Assembly: GCA_029212405.1 (NCBI GenBank)
Contig: JARGNR010000030.1
Coordinates: 1-64,000 of the forward strand
Length of the DNA: 64,000 nucleotides
Origin: Saprospiraceae bacterium
GTDB lineage: Bacteria > Bacteroidota > Bacteroidia > Chitinophagales > Saprospiraceae
Direction: 5' to 3'
Position numbers and translations under genes: made by a program
The notes under the pieces: model-generated
What the model saw: only the letters and a program-made list of their open reading frames with translations
Told to the model about the DNA's origin: nothing
The model's database searches: none
Shown: piece by piece, positions 26,134 to 35,389 of the stretch
How the letters are laid out: each line of letters begins with the position of its first letter
Numbering within the stretch: the stretch's first letter is position 1

Positions 26134-26149
26134 ATTGACGATCGTCAAT
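26134..26149. promoter_or_regulatory. Crp/Fnr-type operator, perfect palindrome
   Basis: ATTGACGATCGTCAAT is a perfect 16-bp palindrome containing TTGAC-N4-GTCAA, the half-site arrangement bound by FNR-like proteins. It lies 7 bases after the Crp/Fnr regulator gene. Its centre is about 44 bases before the predicted transcription start of the DUF2834 gene, the spacing used by class II activators. Binding by the adjacent regulator is an inference. Confidence 0.6.
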
Positions 26150-26171
26150 GATATTTAAATGAGTTAGAAAG

Positions 26172-26179
26172 TACATTTG
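26172..26179 (+). promoter_or_regulatory. -7 box of the DUF2834 gene
   Basis: TACATTTG matches TAnnTTTG exactly and lies 18 bases before the ATG. The -33 position overlaps the edge of the palindrome and has no TTTG, which fits an activator-dependent promoter. Confidence 0.55.
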
Positions 26180-26196
26180 TTGAAAAATATATTTCA

Positions 26197-26535
26197 ATGA
26201 AAAAAACATATCTATCCCTTACAATTATAGGAACGCTTCTACCCAATATTTTTGTCCTCTTAGAGAGTATGCGTAGTGGTAATATTCTTCTGTATAGATA
26301 CCCTATCGATACGTTTCAATCCATGTTTTCCAATTACATTTCTTCCGCTTTTATTATGGACCTTTTGTTCATCGTTGCACTTTTTTTATTTTGGTCCTTT
26401 TCAGAAGCAAGAAAATATAAAATGAAAAATTTAGGATGGATTTGGCTCTATACGTTTGCTTTAGGAATTGCTGGAGGATTGCCTTTATTTCTTTATGTAC
26501 GAGATGAATATTTATCAAAATCTAACGGAGAATAA
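26197..26535 (+). CDS. DUF2834 membrane protein
   Basis: This 112-residue protein has three transmembrane segments: LSLTIIGTLLPNIFVLLE, FIMDLLFIVALFLFWSF and WIWLYTFALGIAGGLPLFLY. The loop EARKYKMKNLGW and the final helix followed by VRDEYL match DUF2834, a small membrane family of unknown function often next to regulators. It is probably controlled by the Crp/Fnr protein encoded 70 bases upstream. Confidence 0.78.
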   Translation: MKKTYLSLTIIGTLLPNIFVLLESMRSGNILLYRYPIDTFQSMFSNYISSAFIMDLLFIVALFLFWSFSEARKYKMKNLGWIWLYTFALGIAGGLPLFLYVRDEYLSKSNGE

Positions 26536-26544
26536 AACAACCAA

Positions 26545-27429
26545 TCATTTGTTTGACTTCATTTCTCTTTCTATCGATTGGATAACATCTCTGTAAAATT
26601 CCTTACCCTCTTTTTCAATAAAAACAGTCTCCACATGAATCGCATTCATCAATTCAGTTTTGCCTTCATCCTTGTATTTGGCGGGACTATAGTACACAAT
26701 ACGATTCTGTTGCATTTTTGGTCGCTTTAGATAGAATCTTGCTCTTTTGGTCAGTAGCCACCAGAGGTCTGTTTCCTCATATCCTAGCCCCAACCCAACA
26801 ATATGAATGGTATGTGTGTACATTAAATCGACCCAAGAACTGTGATCTACATCATCCATTTCCAATCTCTTGTGCAATGGCATCGCATATTTTTCCCTAC
26901 CGCGATAGATGGCCCCATTCACTACATAATTTCTCAATCGCTGCAATTGTCCTCCATAATGTTCAAATCCCAATGTGATGGACCGAGCAGTTTGTATGTC
27001 TCCATGAATATGCCACACATTCTTATCCTTCACTTTGGTATGCCGAAAAATATTGAACTTCTTTTCATTCACAACCCCTTTGTTTTGCAATTGTCGTGGA
27101 GATAATCGATCATCCAACGCCTGTTCCAAGACAAAATCATAATTGGTCGTCAAGTAATGGGTACAATCTAAAGACAAGATTTCTTCGTGAATTTCATTTG
27201 CTGTAATTTGATTCACGATCTCCCCGATCTTTTGTTTTAAGATCCGTTCGTTTTGATTAAATGCATGAGCGTTCATGAAAATCTCTTCATACATCAGTGG
27301 AAAGGGCTTTTTGCTGGTTGTATTAATATCCGTATCTGTAATAGCAATCATTTCATTGACAAGTTCTGCCCATGATTTTGTATTGCTCAAATTATTAATC
27401 CCATTACCAATCAAAATTGCATGATCCAT
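26545..27429 (-). CDS. SIR2-like domain protein, putative NAD-binding hydrolase
   Basis: This 294-residue protein starts with ILIGNGINNLSNTKSWAEL, the nucleotide-binding loop of SIR2-like proteins. YLTTNYDFVLEQAL holds the catalytic Asn and Asp, and VWHIHGDIQTARSI the catalytic His. IVGLGLGYEETDLWWLLTKRAR is the second Rossmann segment. All key SIR2 residues are therefore present. Proteins of this type in phage defence consume NAD+, but other members act differently. There is no signal peptide. It lies 13 bases after a zinc-ribbon protein gene, probably in one operon. No TIR, HerA, Argonaute or APAZ partner is seen. Confidence 0.8.
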   Translation of the reverse strand: MDHAILIGNGINNLSNTKSWAELVNEMIAITDTDINTTSKKPFPLMYEEIFMNAHAFNQNERILKQKIGEIVNQITANEIHEEILSLDCTHYLTTNYDFVLEQALDDRLSPRQLQNKGVVNEKKFNIFRHTKVKDKNVWHIHGDIQTARSITLGFEHYGGQLQRLRNYVVNGAIYRGREKYAMPLHKRLEMDDVDHSSWVDLMYTHTIHIVGLGLGYEETDLWWLLTKRARFYLKRPKMQQNRIVYYSPAKYKDEGKTELMNAIHVETVFIEKEGKEFYRDVIQSIEREMKSNK

Positions 27430-27442
27430 AGCCTTTCTTTAA

Positions 27443-28945
27443 TTAGTATCTTGATAAATCTTTTAAGAATGTTCGTTTTGTATTCTCCACCATTTCTACT
27501 TCTTCCGTATATTTTAGATGTTTTTCTTGTAAAGCAGGGTAAACAACGGCACACCATGCTTGCACGGGGAAATATTGATCAATATTCAAATCCAAAACAC
27601 CCTCTCTTGCCAAATCAACTGCTTCTTCTATAGTCAAACAATATACATGATTCCCTACTCGATAAAAGGCGTAATTTAAGTCTAATCCGAATATTCGCTT
27701 CAAGTAATTATTTAACATGGAATGAAGTGTATCAACAAAAGAGGAACCAAATGAATTACTGGGTAGTGAAACCTTTATCTCTTCCTCCTTCTTATTTCTT
27801 ATAAACTGAAGAGAAAACATTCTATTCACTCCTAACGGAATGAGTTTAAAATCAATCTTGAACACGTTTTTCATCCGTTCTATATAGTATTCCATTATAA
27901 TCCAATCATTCACACATGATACCAACTGATTAAAGAAATTACGTTCATCATATGGTCCATTTTTCTCCAAGTCAATTTGACTTTCAGTTCCGTTTTCATT
28001 TTTTATGGAAAGGGCAATTTTATTCTCCAAATCTTTCTGCAGCACCTTAATCTCAATGGAGTTTTCTTTTGCAAGCTGTGTATTAAATAAGGAAACCATT
28101 ACCTCTAAGGATATGGACCTATAACTCATCGCAATTAAATCTGGTCCTGGCACAAAACCTTGTATCACCCTACCTTTAATTCCTAAATCTTCATTTGGTC
28201 TAGGCTCATGCGTTGATTCAAACTGAAATTCTGATACCACCTGATTGATGTCAGCACTCACAAAAAGTGGAAATTCCAATAAATCATTCACCAAAAAAAA
28301 TCCATTACAAATACCTGCTGTATCATAACCCAAACACAAATACAATGCTTTCTCTCTTAGGAATGCAACTGGGACCACTCTGTTGATATAATGCATCGGA
28401 TATTTATATTTATGTAATCGGTTTTTATAGTCATTATGCACTAATATGATATCGGTGCCCGCCCCTTTTCTGAATCGACTCGCGATATCTGCTGGTAACC
28501 TTCCTTTTTCTTTTAATGAATTCATAGAATTAGAAAAATGAATTTTATTTGAGTCAGAGTTCCATTTATATGAAATAACAAGAATAGATTTTGGGGTAAG
28601 CAATTCAAATGCTCCAAAACTTCTAAAATTGAATTTTGGCCGAATATTTTCAGAATCATACTTATCCGACCAAAGTACATTAATTAACTCTGGCACCTTT
28701 AGGCCGCCCAGCTTCTGTTCTAATCGATTAAATGATGTTTCTGTCCTATGATACCAATCTTCATGTTTGTGTGTCTGACCACACACTGGACAATAGGTAT
28801 CGGCCCATTGAATCTCGCAGCTTGGACACTTTCCTTTGGTCTGAAAGGTATCCCAATTATGTTGACATGTACATGACCATAAACTTTCTCCATTCGGTAC
28901 CCATTCGCAAGAAGGGCATTTCAATTTACTATGTTTTGTGTGCAT
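27443..28945 (-). CDS. zinc-ribbon protein of unknown function
   Basis: The 500-residue protein has two N-terminal zinc ribbons: C10-x2-C13 with C25-x-C27, and C40-x2-C43 with C52-x2-C55 (CPSC, CTC, CPSC, CPVC). The pattern HNWDTFQTKGKCPSCEIQW is a module I associate with the N-terminus of various Bacteroidota proteins. The remaining 430 residues are soluble, mixed alpha/beta, and not recognised. There is no signal peptide or membrane helix. It lies between an exported 659-residue protein (67 bases upstream) and the SIR2-like gene. The ribbons may bind nucleic acid or a protein partner. Confidence 0.75.
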   Translation of the reverse strand: MHTKHSKLKCPSCEWVPNGESLWSCTCQHNWDTFQTKGKCPSCEIQWADTYCPVCGQTHKHEDWYHRTETSFNRLEQKLGGLKVPELINVLWSDKYDSENIRPKFNFRSFGAFELLTPKSILVISYKWNSDSNKIHFSNSMNSLKEKGRLPADIASRFRKGAGTDIILVHNDYKNRLHKYKYPMHYINRVVPVAFLREKALYLCLGYDTAGICNGFFLVNDLLEFPLFVSADINQVVSEFQFESTHEPRPNEDLGIKGRVIQGFVPGPDLIAMSYRSISLEVMVSLFNTQLAKENSIEIKVLQKDLENKIALSIKNENGTESQIDLEKNGPYDERNFFNQLVSCVNDWIIMEYYIERMKNVFKIDFKLIPLGVNRMFSLQFIRNKKEEEIKVSLPSNSFGSSFVDTLHSMLNNYLKRIFGLDLNYAFYRVGNHVYCLTIEEAVDLAREGVLDLNIDQYFPVQAWCAVVYPALQEKHLKYTEEVEMVENTKRTFLKDLSRY

Positions 28946-29012
28946 CTTGATATGTATTTAGCTTTGTGTTTTGTAATTAGTAATCGCATCAAAATCGGTA
29001 TTTTAGGTTCCC

Positions 29013-30992
29013 CTATTCAATCAACCAATTAAATCTGCGTTGCTTTCTTTTTCTTGCATCGTTTGCTGATGGATAAGGATTATATGGTGGTAATAAATAA
29101 TATTCCTTCTCCTTCATGTAGTCCAACATACTGTCTTCTGCCTTGGATAATTGAGCATAGTCTTCTTCACTGATAAAGCCTTCAAACTTTTGGAGAATAG
29201 TTTCAAAACCTTCAGGCAATTGACCTCTGAAGTTTTGATTGAATGCGACTTCGTTCGGATGACGGAGCAACCATTGTGTTAATAATTTAAAATAGTTCAT
29301 TCTATTTTTTTCAAGACCATAACATCGATTCCTGTCCAAGGCAATAAACTTTTCCAAGAACCGCTCTATTGCTCTGGTATATTCAAGCCCAACTTCCTGA
29401 ATTGCTGCCCTTTCTTTTGGATCTAAAGTCTTTATAAAAGTAGCCCTCACCTCCGATTTCATTTCTCTGAATGTGTTACCTAAGGTATCGATTACTTCCC
29501 TCAATTTATGATAGTCATCTTTGTAATTTTGATTCGTCTTATAATTAGAATACGTGGCTACCCCAAGGATATCAGACATCATAGATTTGTACAAAATGTA
29601 GAGATCTTGCTTACTGATTTTATCTCTCATGAAGGGAAGTAAATTGACATAATACTTCCATTCTCCATTTCTCATTTGTGCATGGATAGCAAAATATTGA
29701 TATATAAATTCTAAGGTTTCAATATCGTCAATTTTGCCACCAAAATGCTTGTAATGCAAGAGCAGATCTTCTTTATCAAATGCATAATTTCTAGGAAGTC
29801 TCCTTTTTACTTCAAATGTATCCAGCAACATATCACAGGTCACATCAATGTAAGGCATCATATCAATAGAATCTCTATCGATGACCTTGCTCAACTCATT
29901 GACCAACTGCTCTCTACATTCCTCCACATTGGACCATTCTTGAAAAAAATGGTTTTGAAATGCTACTTCCATCTCAACTACTTTTTCTGTGCTGAGTGGA
30001 AATACCTTTTTTAAGGGACAAAACAGACAAGATGAATTCTTATATGTTTCCTTTGACACAATAGAATCTCTTTCCAAGGTGTAATAATAAACCGTTCCAC
30101 TGTCATTTTTAGAAGATATTTCTCCTGCTCTATTTCTGCTGTATGATTTAGAATAAAAAGTGCTTAAATCGCCCCGATAATCAGAAATAATATAAGATAA
30201 GGTGTCTCCATCCCTATCCAATTGATACGAGAAATAGTAATCTTCTTCTTTCCGTTTTCTTACTTCTGAAAATAGACTTCCATTCCGAAAATATCTTTTT
30301 CTCCCGTCCCAGTCTCTATTTTTAGTCCTGAAGTATTGTATGGATGACAACTGTGTTTCATTTCTTATCGTCTTTTTTTCATCCAACGTTCCACATTCAT
30401 CATACATCTTCACCTCCCTGTACGATTCATCTAGGTTCATTACTTTTTTTAAAACACCTTCCTGCGAAAATTCCATCCTAATATTCTCATTCCCATAACT
30501 TTCAAATTCAATGGTTCGATTATGTAAGCGCTCAATTTGCTTTCCATTACTTCCTACAAAGACATTAGAAATATTATTAAAAACAAACACATTGATTTTA
30601 CATTGTATCGCATATTTCAATGCCTTACATTCTGATGGTGGAATATTGCCCAAGATCACTTCTCTAAAACATTCATATTCTTCTTCGGTAAAGCCTATGG
30701 TCCCTATTCCTATTCTTTTGGAATCCAACCGTAATTCTTCATTACGTATTCCCTTATACACGGGATAATCATTAAAATATCGGTTCGCATAAATAAAAAA
30801 ACGTTCCGTATCGTCGGTAGTTGCCAACAGTTCACCCTTCCCTTTTGATTTATAGACCGCCTCACAAAACACATCCGCAGGGGTCAAGTATTCATATAAA
30901 TTATTCATCCAGGAATCCTCCAATACTATATCTTGACTAAACATTTGATTGCCAAGACACCCAAAAAGAAGAAGAATTAAATATCTGTACAT
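29013..30992 (-). CDS. exported protein of unknown function
   Basis: The 659-residue precursor begins with a signal peptide (MYRYLILLLFGCLGNQMFSQ). The middle (about 190-320) has short Tyr/Phe/Arg-rich strands such as KRYFRNGSLFSEVRKRKEED that resemble the YwqK/MORN-like text repeats of exported Bacteroidota proteins. The C-terminal half is helical and charged, ending with KRKQRRFNWLIE. Six or more cysteines occur, including SSCLFCPLKK. No enzyme motif is recognised. It could head a three-gene operon with the zinc-ribbon and SIR2-like genes. Confidence 0.72.
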   Translation of the reverse strand: MYRYLILLLFGCLGNQMFSQDIVLEDSWMNNLYEYLTPADVFCEAVYKSKGKGELLATTDDTERFFIYANRYFNDYPVYKGIRNEELRLDSKRIGIGTIGFTEEEYECFREVILGNIPPSECKALKYAIQCKINVFVFNNISNVFVGSNGKQIERLHNRTIEFESYGNENIRMEFSQEGVLKKVMNLDESYREVKMYDECGTLDEKKTIRNETQLSSIQYFRTKNRDWDGRKRYFRNGSLFSEVRKRKEEDYYFSYQLDRDGDTLSYIISDYRGDLSTFYSKSYSRNRAGEISSKNDSGTVYYYTLERDSIVSKETYKNSSCLFCPLKKVFPLSTEKVVEMEVAFQNHFFQEWSNVEECREQLVNELSKVIDRDSIDMMPYIDVTCDMLLDTFEVKRRLPRNYAFDKEDLLLHYKHFGGKIDDIETLEFIYQYFAIHAQMRNGEWKYYVNLLPFMRDKISKQDLYILYKSMMSDILGVATYSNYKTNQNYKDDYHKLREVIDTLGNTFREMKSEVRATFIKTLDPKERAAIQEVGLEYTRAIERFLEKFIALDRNRCYGLEKNRMNYFKLLTQWLLRHPNEVAFNQNFRGQLPEGFETILQKFEGFISEEDYAQLSKAEDSMLDYMKEKEYYLLPPYNPYPSANDARKRKQRRFNWLIE

Positions 30993-31267
30993 AAGATTTT
31001 TCCAGTCCTAGTTTAAAAAGAAGTGATTTAAGAACATATTATTTGTCCCTTTGCAAGTCAATGATTTTTAACCTAATCTTGCTCAGGTAAGTTTGAATCC
31101 GCTATTACCCGCATACTAACTTTTCATCATGATAGGCAGAAACATACGTTCTAGCCACAAGTATAACCATAAAATCAATGGATAGATAATAGGAAAGAAT
31201 TACATTTAAGTTAAAGTTTGAACTCAGAAGTAAGGATAATAGGCATCAAAAAAGAACAATAGTAACT

Positions 31268-32170
31268 ATGGAAAAAGCAAATCGTTTTCGAGGATGCATT
31301 ATTGCAGGAAGTGTTGGTGATGCGCTGGGTAGTCAATACGAAAACGCAAAGCAAGAAACAGATGTTTTTGATCCTCTAAACGACTATCATCCAAAGACCA
31401 GAGCACCCAGGATTACTGATGATACACAACTTACCATAGCAGCTATTGAGTCGTTGATCCTCGATCCACATGCTTCCCCTGACAATGTCGCAAAAGTAAT
31501 GGTGCAACTCTATAATCAAAAGAAATTAGTAGGCTTGGGAGCGTCAACGTTCCAAGCACTAAGAGAATTAAAAATGGGTCAACATTGGAGCCAATCTGGG
31601 AGAAGAGGGGAATATGGTGCAGGAAATGGTGCTGCGATGCGTATCGCTCCATTTGCTTTTTGCCCATCAATTAACCCAAAAAGAATAAGAGAAATTTCCT
31701 CTATCACCCACCACAACGATGAAGCCTATATCGGAGCCCGATGTGTGATTACTGCTATTCAAGGCATTATAAGCAAGGAATGGAATCCAGCATCGAATCT
31801 AATAACTTATATCATTCCGAAAATTCCAGATACTAGAGTCAGAGATCGATTAGAAGAAATTGAACATATTACGGATCTAAAAGAAATTGCCAAAATGGGT
31901 GTAGATGGCTATGTAGTAAACTCGATTCCCTTATCCATTGCTGCTGCAAATCATGCGATAAAGACTGACTTGGCATCTACATTCGATTTATTGATCGAGT
32001 TTGGTGGAGATACGGATACCAATTGTTCGATTACTGGACAAATTGTTGGCACTTATTTAGGTGCATCAGGCATTCAAGAAAATTTACTCCAGGTTTATCG
32101 TTCCCTTAGTGCATATACCTCTATAGAAGCAACTATCGAAAAATTTGTGTCGATTCAGGATACTTGGTAA
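31268..32170 (+). CDS. ADP-ribosylglycohydrolase family protein
   Basis: This family (DraG/ARH type) removes ADP-ribose from proteins or small molecules, using two metal ions. GCIIAGSVGDALGSQYE is the opening motif. ITDDTQLTIAAIES supplies the first metal ligands and EFGGDTDTNCSITGQIVG the second set. EYGAGNGAAMRIAPFAF is the substrate loop. The length of 300 residues is normal and the protein is cytoplasmic. It is divergent from the exported/zinc-ribbon/SIR2 cluster, and both groups handle NAD-derived chemistry, but a functional link is only an inference. Confidence 0.9.
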   Translation: MEKANRFRGCIIAGSVGDALGSQYENAKQETDVFDPLNDYHPKTRAPRITDDTQLTIAAIESLILDPHASPDNVAKVMVQLYNQKKLVGLGASTFQALRELKMGQHWSQSGRRGEYGAGNGAAMRIAPFAFCPSINPKRIREISSITHHNDEAYIGARCVITAIQGIISKEWNPASNLITYIIPKIPDTRVRDRLEEIEHITDLKEIAKMGVDGYVVNSIPLSIAAANHAIKTDLASTFDLLIEFGGDTDTNCSITGQIVGTYLGASGIQENLLQVYRSLSAYTSIEATIEKFVSIQDTW

Positions 32171-32296
32171 TCACTCTGCTGTTTGTGAACAATAAGGAAA
32201 CACATCTTTGATGAGGTGTCTAGTTCAACAACTGCAATTAAAGGATCATCCTAGAAACAATAAAGACTCATTTCAATTCAAAGGCTCTCGATCCTT

Positions 32297-34471
32297 TCAA
32301 AACTTAAAATTGATATCTATTCTAAATCGGTTACTCGTTTCCAATGCTTCTTGAGCCACAAATTCATTTTTGATTGCACTTGCAAAAAAAGCCCTGGAGA
32401 CTAAGTTTACTCCCCTACTTATGGAATACGCCAATCGAAATTCATGTCCTTTAAAATTGCTGGATCGGGTGCCTATTGCATTGCCCAAATCCCATCTCAA
32501 CCAATCATCCTGAGCCAAAAAATCAACGACTGCGTATTTAGGAATATTAGCATAGTAATAGGAAAATAATACATTGCCTTGCTTATTCAACCCACCGAAT
32601 TTCACACTAGCTACATACCCTATTTTCTCTTTATCCAATTGAAGTCCTGTAATAATAGGGTCATCGCTGTAATCTTCCAAACTAATAAAATTATCCACGC
32701 CAAAAGCTATGGGAATCTGCGTCTTTAATTTTACTTCCAACGATGAATTAATAATCTTATAGTCCACTGTGTGACTATTTGTAACATCATTTTTATCTGG
32801 AACGTTAGAGAAATTAAAATAACCACTCGCTAGGTTTACATCGGCATTTAAGTGATGGTATTCCAGTTTCAATTGCCCTCCCAAAAAGTATGCATTCTCA
32901 CTCAACTGTCTCCCTAGATCATTCAACAAAAAATATCCAAATGTAGGTTTTATCCTTAATTTTTTTGAATGATCAAAAAAGCCACCCATCGCTACACCTT
33001 CAGGAGTAATATCATCGTCCCACCACATTTCATTTTCTTTCCAGAATGGCAAATTATTTTTACCCATCCAAAACCACATATTGGCGTAATTGACTCTAGC
33101 AAATGCACGATCAATGGCTACACTATGTGCCGTTAAATCTGATCCTAGTGTTACATGAGGAGATTGTGTATTTCTCAGATCACCCGAACGCAATCGACCA
33201 CCAAAAATGACATGTTCATTTAATTGATAATTAAACCCAAACCGTAATCTATATCTTAATCTCCCTCTATCATGTCGATATGTACTATCCTGTCTTAATG
33301 AATTCCAATCTTGTTCGAATCGGAATCTAAAATCTCCGAATAAATTCAGTTGTTGCCGTGTATTTGATTCCGACGAAGTAGATCTTTCTTCATCTTTTTG
33401 AGTAGCGTCAATAAAAACCCTTGTAGTTATATCTGTCTCGATATTTACTAAAATTTTTGAATCTCCATTTTTCTTATCTGTTTCTGTCCAAATCAGATAT
33501 TGATTGGGAGGCAGTGAGACGATACTCGGGTTTTCATCCAAAGGATCTAAATGATTCACTACTGTCTGTAGATAATCGCCTTCTTTTGTATAGATTTCAT
33601 AGGGTTCATGTGGATAAAAGTATGTTCCTCCTTCTTCAATGGATTGAGTTTTTGTAAATACGATAAGGCTTCCACTTTGTACAATAGAAGACTGGGTTGT
33701 TCCAATGAAACGTTTTTTGATTATAGCTTGAGCTTCTGGAGTCTGTGTCCAAATCGCAAAATTAGCGGTCAATTGTCTTCCTGGCCAAGTCAATAAATAC
33801 AATGGACGAGTTATAGGATAACTTTGATTATCTACAGATGCTTGCTGTCCATTGATCGCTAAAACGTTTATGTCTGGTTGGTTCCTTAAAAAAGAGAAAC
33901 TTAATTGACCAATTCCACCTGGATCTTGTTCAACTGTTGCAGCAATTTTTTTATCAGGTGCTACAATTGTACACCCTTGATAATCTTCTTCTCCCAGCAC
34001 TCTTGATCGAAAAACATTTCTCGTTGCTGACTCTTTATTTACTACATAGGGGTTGATCTTTAAATCCGGTCCTCCCAACTCTTTCCAATTCGTAATTTTA
34101 CTTGTAAAAATAGCCTTGAGTTGATCTTGGGAGAGATTCTTGACTGGATTATCAGAATGCGTTATTACAGCAATTGCATCCCATCCGATCAATGTACTGA
34201 TTACCCCTTTTGATAGGGTTCTTGATCCTGGAATTTTTGCCACCCCACCAATATCCGATGTACCCTCTAAAATGGACAATTCTCCTCCTGCACTTTCGGT
34301 ATCTGTTTTAATAACAAAACTTACCTTCCCATACACTGGTTCTGCATCTCGAATAAAGTTCGCAATAGTAGAGGACCCTTCATAATAAATAATCGAATTA
34401 TCTTGAGCTTGAAGTTGAAGAAACAAAAAGCAGAAAACTACAAAACCTACCGTGTTGCGAAAAAAAGGCAT
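32297..34471 (-). CDS. phosphate-binding-like domain fused to porin-like barrel
   Basis: After a signal peptide (MPFFRNTVGFVVFCFLFLQLQAQ in pieces), residues about 24-250 form a PstS-like periplasmic binding domain. Landmarks are YYEGSSTIANF, TESAGGELSILEGTSDIGG, LIGWDAIAVITHSDNPV and LKAIFTSKITNWKELGG. A linker of about 110 residues follows. Residues about 370-724 are a beta barrel of the putative-porin type, with LFGDFRFRFEQDWN, RGRLRYRLRFGFNY, ANMWFWMGKNNLPFW, and RIDINFKF at the C-terminal end. No frameshift is seen. Fusion of a ligand-binding domain to an outer-membrane channel would let one protein capture and admit an anion, perhaps phosphate. It is downstream of a LytTR two-component pair. 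Confidence 0.82.
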   Translation of the reverse strand: MPFFRNTVGFVVFCFLFLQLQAQDNSIIYYEGSSTIANFIRDAEPVYGKVSFVIKTDTESAGGELSILEGTSDIGGVAKIPGSRTLSKGVISTLIGWDAIAVITHSDNPVKNLSQDQLKAIFTSKITNWKELGGPDLKINPYVVNKESATRNVFRSRVLGEEDYQGCTIVAPDKKIAATVEQDPGGIGQLSFSFLRNQPDINVLAINGQQASVDNQSYPITRPLYLLTWPGRQLTANFAIWTQTPEAQAIIKKRFIGTTQSSIVQSGSLIVFTKTQSIEEGGTYFYPHEPYEIYTKEGDYLQTVVNHLDPLDENPSIVSLPPNQYLIWTETDKKNGDSKILVNIETDITTRVFIDATQKDEERSTSSESNTRQQLNLFGDFRFRFEQDWNSLRQDSTYRHDRGRLRYRLRFGFNYQLNEHVIFGGRLRSGDLRNTQSPHVTLGSDLTAHSVAIDRAFARVNYANMWFWMGKNNLPFWKENEMWWDDDITPEGVAMGGFFDHSKKLRIKPTFGYFLLNDLGRQLSENAYFLGGQLKLEYHHLNADVNLASGYFNFSNVPDKNDVTNSHTVDYKIINSSLEVKLKTQIPIAFGVDNFISLEDYSDDPIITGLQLDKEKIGYVASVKFGGLNKQGNVLFSYYYANIPKYAVVDFLAQDDWLRWDLGNAIGTRSSNFKGHEFRLAYSISRGVNLVSRAFFASAIKNEFVAQEALETSNRFRIDINFKF

Positions 34472-34644
34472 GTTTAAACATTAATTGTGCAAAAGACGTA
34501 CTTAACTACCTTATTCTATTTGAAAAGGAAGGCAAATCATCTTCCAAAACACTGATTCAAATATGTAAATAACATCGAATTTCAAGAGATCAAAGATGAC
34601 CAATATCATCTAGTTGAATGATCTAGATTGTTGTTTTGATCTAA

Positions 34645-35388
34645 TTATTGCCACTTTTCCATCAATCCCAATAAATCTTGTTTTTTACTTCTTGAAACAG
34701 GAATAGATGTTCCATCTTTCAAAACAAAAAATCCTCCTTCTCCTCTTTGGTATTTTTTCACAAAATCAAAATTCATAATATAGGAAGCATGAACTCTTTT
34801 AAATCTTTTATCGGTCAATTTAGATTCTGCATCCTTTAATGTTTTTGATATAAAATATTTGGAACCATCAGCACAATAATAATGCGAATATGCTCCTTCT
34901 CCCTTCACGTACATGATCTCATCATATTCCAAAAAGTGCATCCCTTCTTGAGTTGCCAATACAATTTTCTTTCTATCTTCATCTACCTTTAAGTGATTAA
35001 GCAATTCATCAATTTTAGATTTTTGATTGTTGTGTTTTTCTTTTTGCAGTCGTTCAATTGTATGAATAAATTCTGTTCGTTTTATAGGTTTTAGCAAGTA
35101 GTCAAACGCATGATTTTTAATGGCTTTGATCGCATACTCATTGTACGCCGTGGTGAATATCAGGTAAAAATCTGTGTAGGGACATTTTTCAAGAAAATCA
35201 AACCCATTCATGTTGGGCATTTCTATGTCAAGAAACAAGATATCGGGCTTCAGTTGATCAATTTCTTTCAATGCATCAGCTCCATTATCAAACCTGCCCA
35301 CTATTTCAATTTCAGGTGTGTATTTTTCGGCTAGCGCTGAAAGCAATTCTCTACTATTGGATTCATCATCGATTATTATTGCTCTCAT
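34645..35388 (-). CDS. LytTR-family response regulator
   Basis: This 247-residue regulator has a receiver domain (IIIDDESNSRELL; phosphoacceptor D54 in ILFLDIEMPNMNG; FTTAYNEYAIKAI; LKPIKRTEF). The C-terminal LytTR DNA-binding domain has IVLATQEGMHFLEYDEIMYVKGEGAYSHYY (in pieces) and FKRVHASYIMNFDFVKKYQRG. It starts one base after the stop of the sensor kinase gene and is surely its partner. Direct-repeat targets are usual for LytTR, but none could be assigned here. The next gene, the binding-protein/porin fusion, is a candidate target. Confidence 0.93.
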   Translation of the reverse strand: MRAIIIDDESNSRELLSALAEKYTPEIEIVGRFDNGADALKEIDQLKPDILFLDIEMPNMNGFDFLEKCPYTDFYLIFTTAYNEYAIKAIKNHAFDYLLKPIKRTEFIHTIERLQKEKHNNQKSKIDELLNHLKVDEDRKKIVLATQEGMHFLEYDEIMYVKGEGAYSHYYCADGSKYFISKTLKDAESKLTDKRFKRVHASYIMNFDFVKKYQRGEGGFFVLKDGTSIPVSRSKKQDLLGLMEKWQ

Positions 35389-35389
35389 T

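Noticed and set aside
26545-27429. SIR2-like gene as a Thoeris, DSR or short-Argonaute system
   Set aside because: No TIR-domain, Argonaute, APAZ or long DSR-type protein is adjacent, and the protein is only a SIR2 domain.
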